Positions 1 through 11,138 of a stretch of DNA of 64,000 nucleotides are shown in pieces. Source of the stretch: Saxidomus purpurata (Eukaryota; Mollusca; Bivalvia; Venerida; Veneridae); contig JAFMSR010000005.1 in the NCBI GenBank assembly GCA_022818135.1, positions 24,846,428-24,910,427 of the forward strand, read 5' to 3'. The notes below the pieces were generated by a model. That model searched no databases. It was not told where the DNA came from and saw nothing but the letters and a program-made list of their open reading frames with translations. Both the position numbers and the translations under genes were made by a program. Each line of letters begins with the position of its first letter. Within the stretch, counting starts at the first letter, position 1.

Positions 1-559
1 CATTGTGACAAACCAGGGTATGGATAACTTATGTGCGTTGACTTTGTAAAATTTGAACTAAAATGAACACTTTCTAGTATAGCATGCAATATATCTACTG
101 ATGTTTTGATGAATTGACGGATATAATATTATCAAACTCTTATTTGTAGTTGATGCTATTCAATACAAAATCTATAACGAATTGTCGTTGGAGTAAAACA
201 CTTAAAATGTCATTCTTGATAGATTCGTTCAAAACAATTCTTCTTGGAAGAATAAATAATGCGGAGAATATACTTTTTTGTTGTTGCGAAATGATATTAA
301 AATGGATCTGTGTAATGTCTGCACAACCGTAAAAATTTAATGTTACTTTGACATTTAGCCTACTGTCTAAATAAGAAAGCCAGAGGAAATGTGACGACTA
401 AATACATAGACAATAGGAGTAAATCATAATATTATCGCAACTTAAATTTTCACTTAATATATGTTTCGGAGAAGGAAACGCCATGAATGCATTATATACA
501 GATAGTTATTATTGCTATGCATTTTTAAAGCGACTCAGTTTTGTTTTTGTTCTTTATCT
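1..559. other. AT-rich non-coding stretch
   Basis: No recognisable gene, RNA or repeat. Short open frames here look like chance frames in AT-rich DNA. Confidence 0.5.
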
Positions 560-796
560 TTTAATTTATACGAATTTATTTTAGTTTGACTACGAAGAAA
601 GCTCATCGAATCACTCTCGAGCGCATCAAGCTCGTTAGAGAGCGGCAGCGTAGGTAGCAACGCTGCTGCCCATTTACAGCTGGAAATAGTGAGGCACGTA
701 CGTGTGACACAAGTGATTTTGCCCAAGGACACACCTGCTTGGGCTGTAAATCCAGCTCCGGAGGCGAACGCCTCAACCACTAAACTATCGAAGCTT
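560..796 (-). repeat. tRNA-derived SINE, probably Nin-DC type
   Basis: Read on the minus strand from about 796, the sequence opens with a tRNA-like head holding an A-box-like stretch (TAGTTTAGTGGTTGAGGCG) and then GTTCGCCTCCGGAGC. The B-box region is degenerate. Next comes a body with GTGTCCTTGGGCAAAATCAC and CCAGCTGTAAATGGG, which resembles the conserved central domain of metazoan Nin-DC SINEs (TCCTTGGGCAAGACAC and AGGTGTAAATGGG, from memory). An A-rich tail runs towards 540. An 81-codon open frame over it is not a gene. The locus is GC-rich compared with its surroundings. Family assignment is from memory and unverified. Confidence 0.6.
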
Positions 797-1465
797 ACGT
801 TTCTTCATAGTTTTCGTATCTAACAATTGTATTACATGTATACTGTACCTTATAATTAAACTCAAGTTTAGAAAAAAGAATACATGTATGTTTTTAAATT
901 AATACTTCTTGTTTCTTATCAACGATAACATGGAATTATCCACAGAAAGTTTCGTAAGTCTAATTATTAATTTCTGTTTATATTCCAACGGCGTCCCATT
1001 TTACACAAACGTTTTAGTAACTAGCTGCCAAAGATAGATCTGAACTTATGCCAAAGTATAATAAAGCAACCGTCATAATCAATTTTGACAGCTTATGCTC
1101 AATAAGCATTGCAGCAAGGGGAAATTGGGGGCTTTTCATAAATATGACAATCTGCCAAGAATATCAAAGTTTGTCTGCAAAATCAAAGCCAAGATAGACA
1201 CAGAGTCCGCCTTAATCTGGTAAAGCAACTTCATTTTCTCTCTTTCGGTGGAACTAAATTACACACGTCACTATATTTGCTTACTTAATTTGTCCGTCTA
1301 TTCATTTCTAGGGAAATATCTGGTAGTGAATACCTTACTATATAACTTTTTTTGTTAAAAAGAGCGGTAATGTTACTTGTAAATTCAAAAAGACTACTTC
1401 CGTAAAGTTGTATTTATTTTAGATATATTACATGTATAAAAGGGAACTATAACTTACATAAGAAG
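797..1465. other. AT-rich non-coding stretch
   Basis: Nothing recognisable. The string GTCCGTCTATTCATTTCTAG followed by GGAAATATCTGGT near 1290-1325 resembles part of block X (about 20145-20175 and 30070-30110), suggesting old shared ancestry. Confidence 0.4.
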
Positions 1466-1543
1466 GTGACGCGGTGGTCAAGATGTTATCGCTCTGAATT
1501 ATTAATCAGGAGGTCCCGGGTTCGAATCCCGGCCGAGGCACCG
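1466..1543 (+). repeat. tRNA-like relic or SINE head
   Basis: A sequence of tRNA length opens with GGTGACGCGGTGGTC and contains a perfect T arm (CCGGG, loop TTCGAAT, CCCGG), so box B is intact. It ends GAGGCACC, able to pair with the GGTG start. The anticodon arm (CTGA..TCAG) has an eight-base loop and the acceptor stem has mismatches, so a working tRNA is unlikely. A tRNA pseudogene or the head of a SINE fits better. No anticodon can be called safely. Confidence 0.5.
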
Positions 1544-4500
1544 GAAATTGCATATGTAATAACCATTTTGATATGATAACGACTATACATTAATATATAT
1601 ACTTTACAACATTCTGATTATCCAATTATCAAGCTGCCATGTCTTTTTATATACGTATTGGCACTGCTACAATACAGCTAGATCAAGACACGAAATGATA
1701 CGATTCGATTCAATGTCTTTGTTTTTCATTTTTATTATTTTTTGGTCAAAGAGAGACATTTTACAGAAGACTGCAGAAGAGGATACCTACTTGCTCCATA
1801 TTAAGGTAGCTGAAAAAAACAACATTATTTTAAATGTAAAAACACCAAGAAGTAGAAATCAACCAACTTGAAAGTTATCCTTTATTTTCTAAAACCATCT
1901 TTTTATTTTCAAATGAAATGAAAAATTTTCTTCTGGATCAAGGATTTAAGAAAATATACATTTTTGTGTAGGATTTGTTGACATATAAAAGGTTTATGAC
2001 CCCCAGTTTCAATTTGTTTTTGCTGACATGTCTGGTTGATAATAACACAGTAAATGATATTGTATTAGATGATAGCAAATCAGATAAGACTTGTGTCCTG
2101 CTGACAAAAAGCTTCCAGTTGAACAAATAATATTACTACAGATTACTTACTTAATATATTGACAACAGGTGGCAGGTGATAAAATGATTTATTCTGATTT
2201 TGATATCACGTTTTACAATATATCCAGGGCATAAAATGGTCATACAACATATCCAGAAGTTAAAAACTTATTCAACACTATCTAATCATAATATATACCA
2301 GGCATAGTTTAAACATTTTACGACCTTGATATTATGATTTCTATCTTCTAGGAAGTTATTATAAACTAGCTCACTTAAGGACCACAGTGTATGTTAATAT
2401 GAAAATCAACCTCTAACATTAAGATCACCATACAAATGGTATTTGTCAAGAAAAAAGATAGTCCGTTCAGCTGATGTTTGTGGCAACCTCCAGTATTACA
2501 TATAGAATACTAAACGAAGTGAACGGGGTAATGTTAACGTATGTTATAAACCTTACAAACTATCCGTTAATATAAGACACAACAAGAGAGAGATTATGTG
2601 AAGCTGTAGTCTTTGTACTCTATCCTGTATGTATCATTTATGTAATGTTCTTATTAAGGGAATGCTATGAATTACATTGTAATACAATATTTTCAAATGA
2701 ACATTAGACATAATATACCTGTCATTCTGATTTAAATTCCTTCTCTCAATACTAGAATTATTGCTTTGTTTTTATTTTCTTTGGACCATATCGTGTTTAT
2801 TATAAAGTATAATTTACTATATATTATTAATTTTGCATATTCAAATAAGATATTTTTGTTGGCCAGGATCTCTCTTTTTCTTTGTGTTTGTTTAAATACA
2901 CAGTGATTAAAAGCAAACATTTACTGTGTGATATATAATCACATTACCGTGAACAAGGTCAAACCGACACCGAAACTTTTCTTTATGTATTTCTAACCTG
3001 ATAGAGTTCAATATCTATGTAGCTGGTTAATATTAATTGAAAATATAGCATTATCGATGTAAAACCGTACTTCAATACTTCATAATAAAGAGTAACAATT
3101 TCTTACATTATCTCATTTCTGACCCATAATCATGATACGTTCATGCCCTATCTCCACCTCTATTAAGTATACGGATTTAAGTGTGGGTATCATAAAATGC
3201 TCTCTATCTCTTTTCATTGTACTTCATGTATCTGCTAACCAAATGTCTTAGAAATACAAAAAATATTATGTACAGCATTTTAATTTTACAATTGTCGGGC
3301 TGCCATGTTCTTGATAGACATGCTGGCTCAAAACTCACGAAGATAAATCGAAAGAAAATGAGAAAACGACAGCTAAATCAACGTATGAAATATTCTATTT
3401 CATTTTATATCTACTGGTATATTAGTTATCAGCTAGATGTGCATCTCATAACAATACTGTTAAATTAAAATCTATTTCCGTTCAATCCCTTTTGACTATC
3501 GAATCTTTATTTGACATTCAACAAAAACAATTCTTCAAAATTAGATATTTGCTAGCTAACATTAGCTAATGATCTCTTTGTTTTATTATAGTCTAAAAGC
3601 AGCTGTTAAACTCGTTTCAATCCATGGTTAATTGCCAGATAATGCATCGGTTCGCCTTTAAGTTCATATAAACTAGAAGTCTTAAAGAAACAAAGCTCAA
3701 AATACGGGAAACATGCGTGTAAGATAGTTTACATTACATGTCTTTATATTACCTTTGTAAATGAATTGTATTCATCGTCTTTCTCATAATCAGTACACAT
3801 ATACATGTATATATTTCTTCCTACTTACTTGACACGAGGTATTGCCTAACAAAATTAATAAAAAACACATTTTGTAAATAAATAATAATAGTATGTTTAC
3901 TTACTAATGTTATATATACATGTAGTAACCTGTACTTTAAAAGTAGTATTGTTCATCTTGAAAAACAAACAATATATTTCTAAAGTCACCATTCTGTAAC
4001 ACTTGTAAATAGTATCACGGACACTGCAACAAATATAATTGCAATCACGAATTGGCGTATTGGCTTGAACTCATTGTTGCACTGTGTACCTTCAGGTTAA
4101 CATTTAAATTTATTAGCAATAGAACAATAGGAGGCTACAAAGTTTCGTGGTCAGTTTTTATGTACTATATAGTTCTCTTACTTTGTCAAAGTGGCATATA
4201 GCATCTAGCAATTACTTGATAACAGATATAATGCATCTATCTCTATCAGCATTTTCAATGTGGCGAGATGTTCTCTGAGTAAATTGGTATAGTATTTGCG
4301 TGTAGTATTCTACATGTTTGGTACCATATTACAATTTACTAGGCCACGAACCGCAATGTTTAGACTGTATTTATTTAAAAGGACATATTTCTTCAGAAAA
4401 CAAAATTATATTATTTTTTACTCTGAAATCGAAAACTTATTACACAAGTAAGAAAGATGGATCATTTGTATTCGAATTTAAATTTCTGTTGAAATAAATG

Positions 4501-7500
4501 TACGTTATTTAAATGTAATGTGATATTTGCACAATGCGTTCCATTGTTAAATTGCGTTTTTTTCAAATGCTGTTTCCATTGAAAGTATAGCATCTAGTAA
4601 GTTACCTACCTCTTTGTAAAAATCTTTTCAATTATTGCAGGTACTGTTAAAAGTAAGACTGAAAATTCCGACATATATTTTTTCCCGTTCAAGAAATCTG
4701 GCGATGCCAGATATGATAAAATGGGTACTGTAAGGTGTAATAGGCTGTTAACTGATAGCATATCAATGACTTGAAGCTTAACACTCGACGTGTGATTTTC
4801 TTTGATCTGAAATAAGTGCGAGGGAATTCCCGAAATGCCACAAAGTCATTCAGCAGCCTCTTACAGTAACTTTCATGGATCAGATTGTTTGCTACAAAAA
4901 TCTTAATGATAACGTCTATTAACAGAAGTACAAATATAAAACCTAGATAGGTCACCAGATAAGTTTAATAGTGCAAAACATTGTGGCCAGGTTCGGTAAC
5001 AAATGAGTAGTGGTATATTATTTTTGGTATCTTATGTACACATTCGATTGTCTGACTTTCATTTTAAACAAAACTATTTCTCTACTTTAGAAACAATTTT
5101 TGTAAGATATGAGCGGAACAAATCCACAGACTTGTAATTTTGTACACAGAATTACATGATCCACTGTGTTAAATGTTTATTGGCATGAGGACTATTTAAC
5201 CGTTTCTTTCCTGCATGCTTGCCATGTGATTTGTAAAGGCAAAGACAGAAGGAATTATATAATGCACGCACAATCTTTATCATAAAGATGATTAGATATT
5301 GATCAACAGATACACATTACGTGCATTATTATGTTGCACGTGCATTGCAATCAGAATAGATATTTTAGAACAGGCACATGCTTGCGTTAATTACGTCAGG
5401 CCTTCTTGGAACTTCAGTCATTGCATATACTATTAGAGTCTGCTGGTTCAAGAAGTCCTTACTTAGACCATTTTATTGGGTAAATCTGGAGCAATAATAT
5501 TAACGGAGTGTGAAACGACAGAAAATCTCGCAAAATTCATGGCCGTCCGAACGGGAAGCGGCCATCTTGAATCTAGAAATAGAAGCGGCAGAAAGCGTAA
5601 AGCAAAGCTATAATATTCGACAAATGTTGACAATGAAATACTAGATATGGTATTTCATAATTATTTCATTCTATATACTGTAAAATATTTTTACCACCGT
5701 TTGTTAGTGATTAAATCTGTATTTCAAGTACGTTCTTCAAAAAAAATGGCAACGGATTCGAAAAAGGATTTGAAATGACCAGTCGCATTTCGCAGTATGT
5801 TTTGACTTTTGTATCATGTCGTGTGCTGAAAAATATAATTTCAAATCAATGACAAGTAATGTTTCTAGTGTTTGAAACCTTCAAAGTGCTTGAAATTGGC
5901 GTTTTTGTTGTTATGTGTACGGGAAAAATGCAAATTATCTTTCAAAATGGCGCCACGGACGGCAATAAAAATCGATAATGGATTAGCGTATCAGTAGCCG
6001 TTTCCAATCCCGATAGTATATATTCGTCCCAGGGTAAATACACGGGCGATGTTTTGCTAAAATAAAATGGTATTTACCGACGTATTCCATTTATGATGAT
6101 TAAAATCATTCTTATTGTATATGTTTAGAATCATGGCGTATATCCACTATAAAAATGAATATTATAAAATTAAGTCCATAAATGTTTTATTATAAGTGAC
6201 TGTAACAGCAAAATACTCTCAGACAGTTTTTTAAAAAAAGTCAAGGGCATTTTATAGACATTTAAATAGAATAATTTTGCCAACCGTGAGTAAATTTTAG
6301 CTTTACAAGAGTTACTGATAAAATAGAGTTGAAACTTTCTGTAGTCATCGGCTGAAAGTCCTCGGTACAGTTTCAAAGAGAGAGAAGAGAACCAAATGAC
6401 TACATCATATCATTTTAAATTTAGATGTTTTATTAAGCGGGTAAAGACCTAATATTTATGAAATATGATGATATGCCTTGGTACAAAGGTTTGTGGACCA
6501 ATCAAAAAGTATATATTGACTGAAAATAAAGTATTACGCCATACACTCTAGTACAGGACTGCTTACGTAGTACATGTACGTTCATATATTTTGTACCTGT
6601 ATCTATAACTTTACTTACCTATAGTAAAACAAAAAAGTTTGACTTTCGCGTACTAACTGTACTTATACAAACGCTTCCTCAAATTGCACTTCATCGAAAT
6701 CATAGTGTCTTTTCTTTATGTCCCGCATATAGATTTGATCCTTGAATATGATTATTTAATCTTTCTAAGCACAAGCAATCTTACAGGAAGTAACGTTTAC
6801 GTGAAGTAACGTGTTCAACGTGTTACATTATATTATCAATCATCACATATGATATGTTGTGAAATTTAACTTCTTACGTTCCTGATTACTGTAAAATTTC
6901 ACAAGATTATTACAACTAAATAGTAATTATTAGCATAAACAGTTCTGAGTATGCATGATAATAGCTTATAAATGTCCCATACAGTAGTTAGGTTATTGTC
7001 ACATAGCAACATTAATGCGTCACCAATTTTTACGCCAACCATTATCACGTCTTATGCACTTTACAGTCGTATCTATCCTAAAACTGTATAATTGGGATTG
7101 TAAACGACATTTAAATAATTCAAAACAGAACATTCGTTTGTTACTAGAACGACTAATATTTTACAGGTTATAAACATATACAACTGAGATATTACATACA
7201 TTTAACTCTACAGCAGTACAAAATACCCTACTGTAGGTCAGGCTTTCAAACGTACAATAGAAACCAGTTAGGGATTATGCTTCATGTTTTGAACAGTTCA
7301 TCGTTTATTCTGTTTTTCAAATGTGATAACGACATAACTTGATAAAAGCTTTATCAGTTCGATCAATTATTTCTCTTTTGTGTTAAGTACAGTTACTTAC
7401 TGGCACTGCCGAATGACTACCGTACATGTATCAGCCAGTTGATTCATAATTTTCGTGACTGATTCATATTTGCTACTGTTGAAAGGAGGTATTTTGGAAT

Positions 7501-7576
7501 AACGTAGATCACGAATATACTTTATTCTCCCAGCAGATTTTTTCATTAACTCTGTATGACATACACCTAATGTTTC
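1544..7576. other. Long AT-rich stretch without recognised genes
   Basis: About 6 kb with no coding sequence I recognise. Frames of 60-90 codons occur but show no known motif and have AT-driven composition. Parts belong to diverged repeat block Y (1615-1720 and 3125-3470). Confidence 0.4.
3125..3470. repeat. Diverged repeat block Y, copy 1
   Basis: This block aligns by eye with 22880-23285. Ordered anchors include GATACGTTCATG (3134 and 22886), TCTCTATC(T/A)CTTTTCATT, a shared TTTTAATT(T/A)TACAA, and CAGCTA(A/G)ATCAAC. A shorter part near 1615-1720 also matches (CAGCTAGATCAAGACA). Strand and full extent are unknown. It may be an old transposon body or a segmental duplication. Confidence 0.4.
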
Positions 7577-7690
7577 ATAGATAGATAAATAACCTTTTAT
7601 TATAGTGACATGTGTATATTACATTGTACAAATATACATGTAACGTATGAAAATAATTAATAATTCAAAACACCCGGCCCAACGGGCCTA
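7577..7690 (-). repeat. Possible LINE 3' UTR tail
   Basis: On the minus strand the block carries AGGCCCGTTGGGCC, a short inverted repeat, then AT-rich sequence ending TTATTTATCTATCTATG. A simple-repeat tail with this shape is common at the 3' end of LINEs, as at 15380-15403. No coding part is attached. This is a weak call. Confidence 0.3.
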
Positions 7691-7795
7691 TCAGTCATTG
7701 CATACATTTTTCTGACAATAATTCACGGATACACCCAATGTCATATGAAATAATGAATTGAACAATATATTTCAATTAGTATCAGTTAAAGGCCC

Positions 7796-8175
7796 ATACT
7801 AAAACTAAAGCGAATTTCCTTTCAAATCTTGAATTTACAGTTTGAAGCTGGCTTCTAAAACTTTACAATAACCGTTGAGTATTTCCCCGTTTCAAAACGC
7901 TGCTGCAGAAAAACGAGTGAATGTTTTTGTATTTCCTTAAAATTTCTTTTTCGTCCTCTTTCTGTGAGGTTCTTGAAAATTACAAAGATATTTGAAAACT
8001 GGAAAACCTACTTTCATTTTAGAAAAGGCAAACTATAATTTATCAATTCTTCTGTTAAACTCATAATTTTAAACACTATAATGGGAACATTCGGTGCAGT
8101 ATGCCATTCTGAAAAGAATCCCGCTAAAATTCATGATTTAAAAGAAAATTCCATTTGGTTTTAGTAATTGATCTG
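7796..8175. mobile_element. TTAA-type MITE with long imperfect TIRs
   Basis: The left end TTAAAGGCCCATACTAAAAC and about 50 further bases are matched, imperfectly, by the reverse complement of about 8119-8175 (TACTAAAACCAAATGGAATT, then a stretch aligning with the left arm's CAAATCTTGAATTTACAG). The left end has TTAA; the right TTAA has decayed. The left terminus resembles that of 62791-63136 (TTAAAGGTCCAATACTAA), so the two may be one family. There is no transposase. The TTAA target suggests mobilisation by a piggyBac-type enzyme, by inference only. Confidence 0.5.
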
Positions 8176-8370
8176 TAATATAATTATGTGAAGTAAGGCA
8201 AAGTAAATAAATAAATAACTTAAACTTGAATATACTTACTTCTCAGATACACAATTTCATACAATGGCATATAATACAAAGTTATACGGAACACATAAAT
8301 GTTGTGACTACGTTTGTAATTAAACAGCACGCTTCTCCTTAAAGACAATTAAAATGTCCTTCATAAGTGA

Positions 8371-8384
8371 CCCCCCCCCCCCCC
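8371..8384 (+). repeat. (C)14 homopolymer
   Basis: Run of 14 cytosines in AT-rich DNA. Confidence 0.95.
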
Positions 8385-8920
8385 GCAAACCGTAGTACAA
8401 TGTAGGATCATAAATTTTGATTGATTTGTACATATAATTGATTTATAACTTATTTTCTGTTGTTTATATAAACAGTTCTAATTATTGCATTTTACTTTTT
8501 TTGCAGGATATGAAAAATATTTTGAAATAAATGCAGTACAACTGTGATTTTAAAGTTATATTGAGAATGTTAATATGCTCACTCACAAGTAATTAAGCGC
8601 CTTCCCGTGGTGTGGCCTGAATGCATTTTTAATTTATAAAGAATCCTTCTGACTGTATTTATTTCTTTGTAAATTAAAAGTGCAACTGAACGCTTCTTCT
8701 AACTGAAAAATAAGCCAAAACTAAATTTCGTTTATGTATCAAGTGTAACATTTAATCTTAGTGGAAAGTGGTTTGCTGTAAGAGTAATTCAAAAGTGAAA
8801 AAATATTTTATGTTTATGTCACATAGAAAATTATTTTGATATAATAACTGTAAGTGTTGATTTGTTTATAATCTAATTTGATTGGGAAATTACATACCTA
8901 AAAGGTAACTTATTAAATAA

Positions 8921-10186
8921 AACTAGAGCTATCACTAAATGTGATTAATACCCCCAAAAGACTGCTTTATAAACTGAGAAAGTTCGTAGTAACAGAATAC
9001 CTTGCAAACAAACTAAAAAGAGATATTGTTCTTGGCAATAACTCTGTAATTTGTCAAGATAGAGTTATGGTTCTTGTACACTGCACTTCCTCTCATTGTG
9101 CTTGACCATTGTATGAAGTTGTATTGAATTCCAACCAGTAGTTTTCAAATAATGCTCCGGACAAGTAAAAGTAACAAAGGGCAATAACTCTGAAATGAGT
9201 CAAGATAGAGTTATTGTTCTTTCGCACTGCACTTCCTGTCATTGTGCTTGACTATTTTATGAAGTTGTATTGAATTCCAACCAGAAGTTTTCAAATAATG
9301 CTCTAGACAAGGAAAAGTAACAAAGGGCAATAACTCTGTAATGAGTCAAGATTGAGTTATGGTTCCTGTGCACTGCACTTCCTCTCATTGTGCTTGACCA
9401 TTGTATGAAGTTGTTTTGAATTCCAACTAGTACTTTTCGAATTATGCTCCGGACAAGGAAAAGTAACAAAGGGCAATAACTCTGTAATGAGTCAAGATGG
9501 AGTTATGGTTCTTGTGCACTGCACTTCCTCTCAATGTACTTGACCATTGTATGAGGTTATATTGAATTCCAACCAGTAGTTTTCAAGTAATGCTCTGGAG
9601 AAGAAAAAATAACAAAGGGCAATAACTCTGTAATTAGTCAAGATGGAGTTATGGTTCTTGTGCACTGCACTTCCTCTCAATGTGCTTGACCATTGTATGA
9701 AGTTGTATTGAATTCCAACCAGTAGTTTTCAAGTTATGCTCCGGACAAGGAAAAGTAACAAAGGGCAATAACTCTGTAATTAGTCAAGATGGAGTTATAG
9801 TTCTTGTGCACTGCACTTCCTCTCAATGTGCTTGACCATTGTATGAAGTTGTATTGAATTCCAACCAGTAGTTTTCAAGTTATGCTCCGGACAAGGAAAA
9901 CTAACAAAGGGCAATAACTCTGTAATTAGTCAAGATGGAGTTATAGTTCTTGTGCACTGCACTTCCTCTCAATGTGCTTGATCATTGTATGAAGTTGTAT
10001 TGAATTCCAACAAGTAGTTTTCAAGTTATGCTCCGGACAAGGAAAATGCAACAGACCGACCGACCGACCGCCCGACCGACCGACCGACCGACCGACCAAC
10101 CGACCGACCGACCGACCAACCGACCGACCAACCACCGGGTGACTCCTATATACCCCCCTAAACTTCGTTTTGGGGGTATAATAATA
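8921..10186 (+). mobile_element. Pearl-type non-autonomous element, copy 1
   Basis: The element has a fixed left end (AACTAGAGCTATCACTAAAT, with the hairpin ATCACTAAATGTGAT), then core tandem repeats, then an (ACCG)n microsatellite, and a fixed right end that folds as a hairpin (TACCCCC with GGGGGTATA). The anchor CTGCACTTCC occurs at 9081, 9227, 9373, 9519, 9665, 9811 and 9957, a constant 146-bp spacing, so there are seven units with almost no indels. This structure matches bivalve 'pearl' elements, which are often linked to Helitron-like non-autonomous elements (from memory). No transposase is encoded. Frames seen across the units are not genes. Exact termini and target duplication are not resolved. 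Confidence 0.8.
10052..10135 (+). repeat. (ACCG)n microsatellite of pearl element 1
   Basis: About 20 units of GACC/CCGA with some GACCAACC interruptions, lying between the last core repeat and the right end. Pearl element 2 has a shorter version at 61036-61075. The arginine/glycine-rich open frames over it are artefacts. Confidence 0.9.
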
Positions 10187-10902
10187 ACATCTAAATATAA
10201 AGGTCTTAAAATGTATGTATAACTACATGTGTAACAAGCCTTGCCTACATTATCTGTACATAATGTAAGGGAGTTATGCAGTAGCTGAATAGGATAAACA
10301 GAAGCTAGTTTACCAGTGACCACTCATGTTAATGGACCCCTGCTGTGAATTCGCTGTGAATTCGCATGCATCTCGTCTTCAATTTTGCCATTGTCACATA
10401 GCGTGCATAGTATCTCTTTGGCGGATTCTCCAACAAATCGACAAGTCTCTATCCTTAATGCGAACAATGATCTTTTTGTTGTCGTTTCAGATCAATTAGA
10501 AAGTACGTTTCACATTTAAATTGAGCTTAGAAACTATATGTTCTTACTTAATAAACATTTTCACATTCTTGAGCCTAAATAGCAGAACTGTATTTCGGAA
10601 GTTTATGCATTGTTAATATCTCGCAGGATGTTCTAATATGAATTAATTTATACACACGCGTATCTATAAACGGTGATAAACAGTGCCGAATGAATTTGTT
10701 TATAATTTTTGAATATACATGTAGAATAATCTAAAACATGTAACTTGTTTTTTTTTTCTGTTTGCAGAATGAAAATGATATGCTGTCAATTAAGTATTAA
10801 TAAAGCTACTATGACGTCTTGTTGTATATAGGTCACAGGAGCCTGTTCATGGAGTGATTTGTCCGTTTTCGTTTTCCAAGCCCCTGGCTGGATTTTGATC
10901 AG
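10187..10902. other. AT-rich non-coding stretch
   Basis: Nothing recognisable apart from a short duplication of GCTGTGAATTC near 10340. Confidence 0.4.
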
Positions 10903-10904
10903 TA

Positions 10905-11136
10905 CACTCAACAGGTTTAGAAACGCAAAAGTGGCAAAATATTTATTTTAACAGTGTTACCGTGTTTCAAATTTATCAAAATTTCATACACAACAAAGAC
11001 AATATAAAATTGAATTATTGTAAAAGTTTCAATAATTCATCACAAAAAATGATTTAAAAAGAAATAAAAACAATAGCGTCATTCAAATAAAAATGTTCAA
11101 CAGGGGAAATCTTTGCGTTTCTAAACCTGTTAAGTG
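10905..11136. mobile_element. 232-bp MITE with 24-bp TIRs and TA duplication
   Basis: The left end CACTCAACAGGTTTAGAAAC and four further bases is matched by the reverse complement of the right end (CACTTAACAGGTTTAGAAAC) with one mismatch. Both sides are flanked by TA (10903-10904 and 11137-11138). The interior is AT-rich and non-coding. TA flanks and size fit a Tc1/mariner-type MITE. No autonomous relative is present; the mariner copies at 38 and 49 kb have different ends. Confidence 0.8.
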
Positions 11137-11138
11137 TA

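Noticed and set aside
535..780. 81-codon minus-strand open frame
   Set aside because: Lies over a tRNA-derived SINE.
1466..1543. Functional tRNA gene
   Set aside because: Eight-base anticodon loop and mismatched acceptor stem; only the T arm is convincing.
9941..10323. Arginine/glycine- and proline/threonine-rich open frames across the ACCG repeat
   Set aside because: They are translations of a microsatellite and the pearl right end, not genes.
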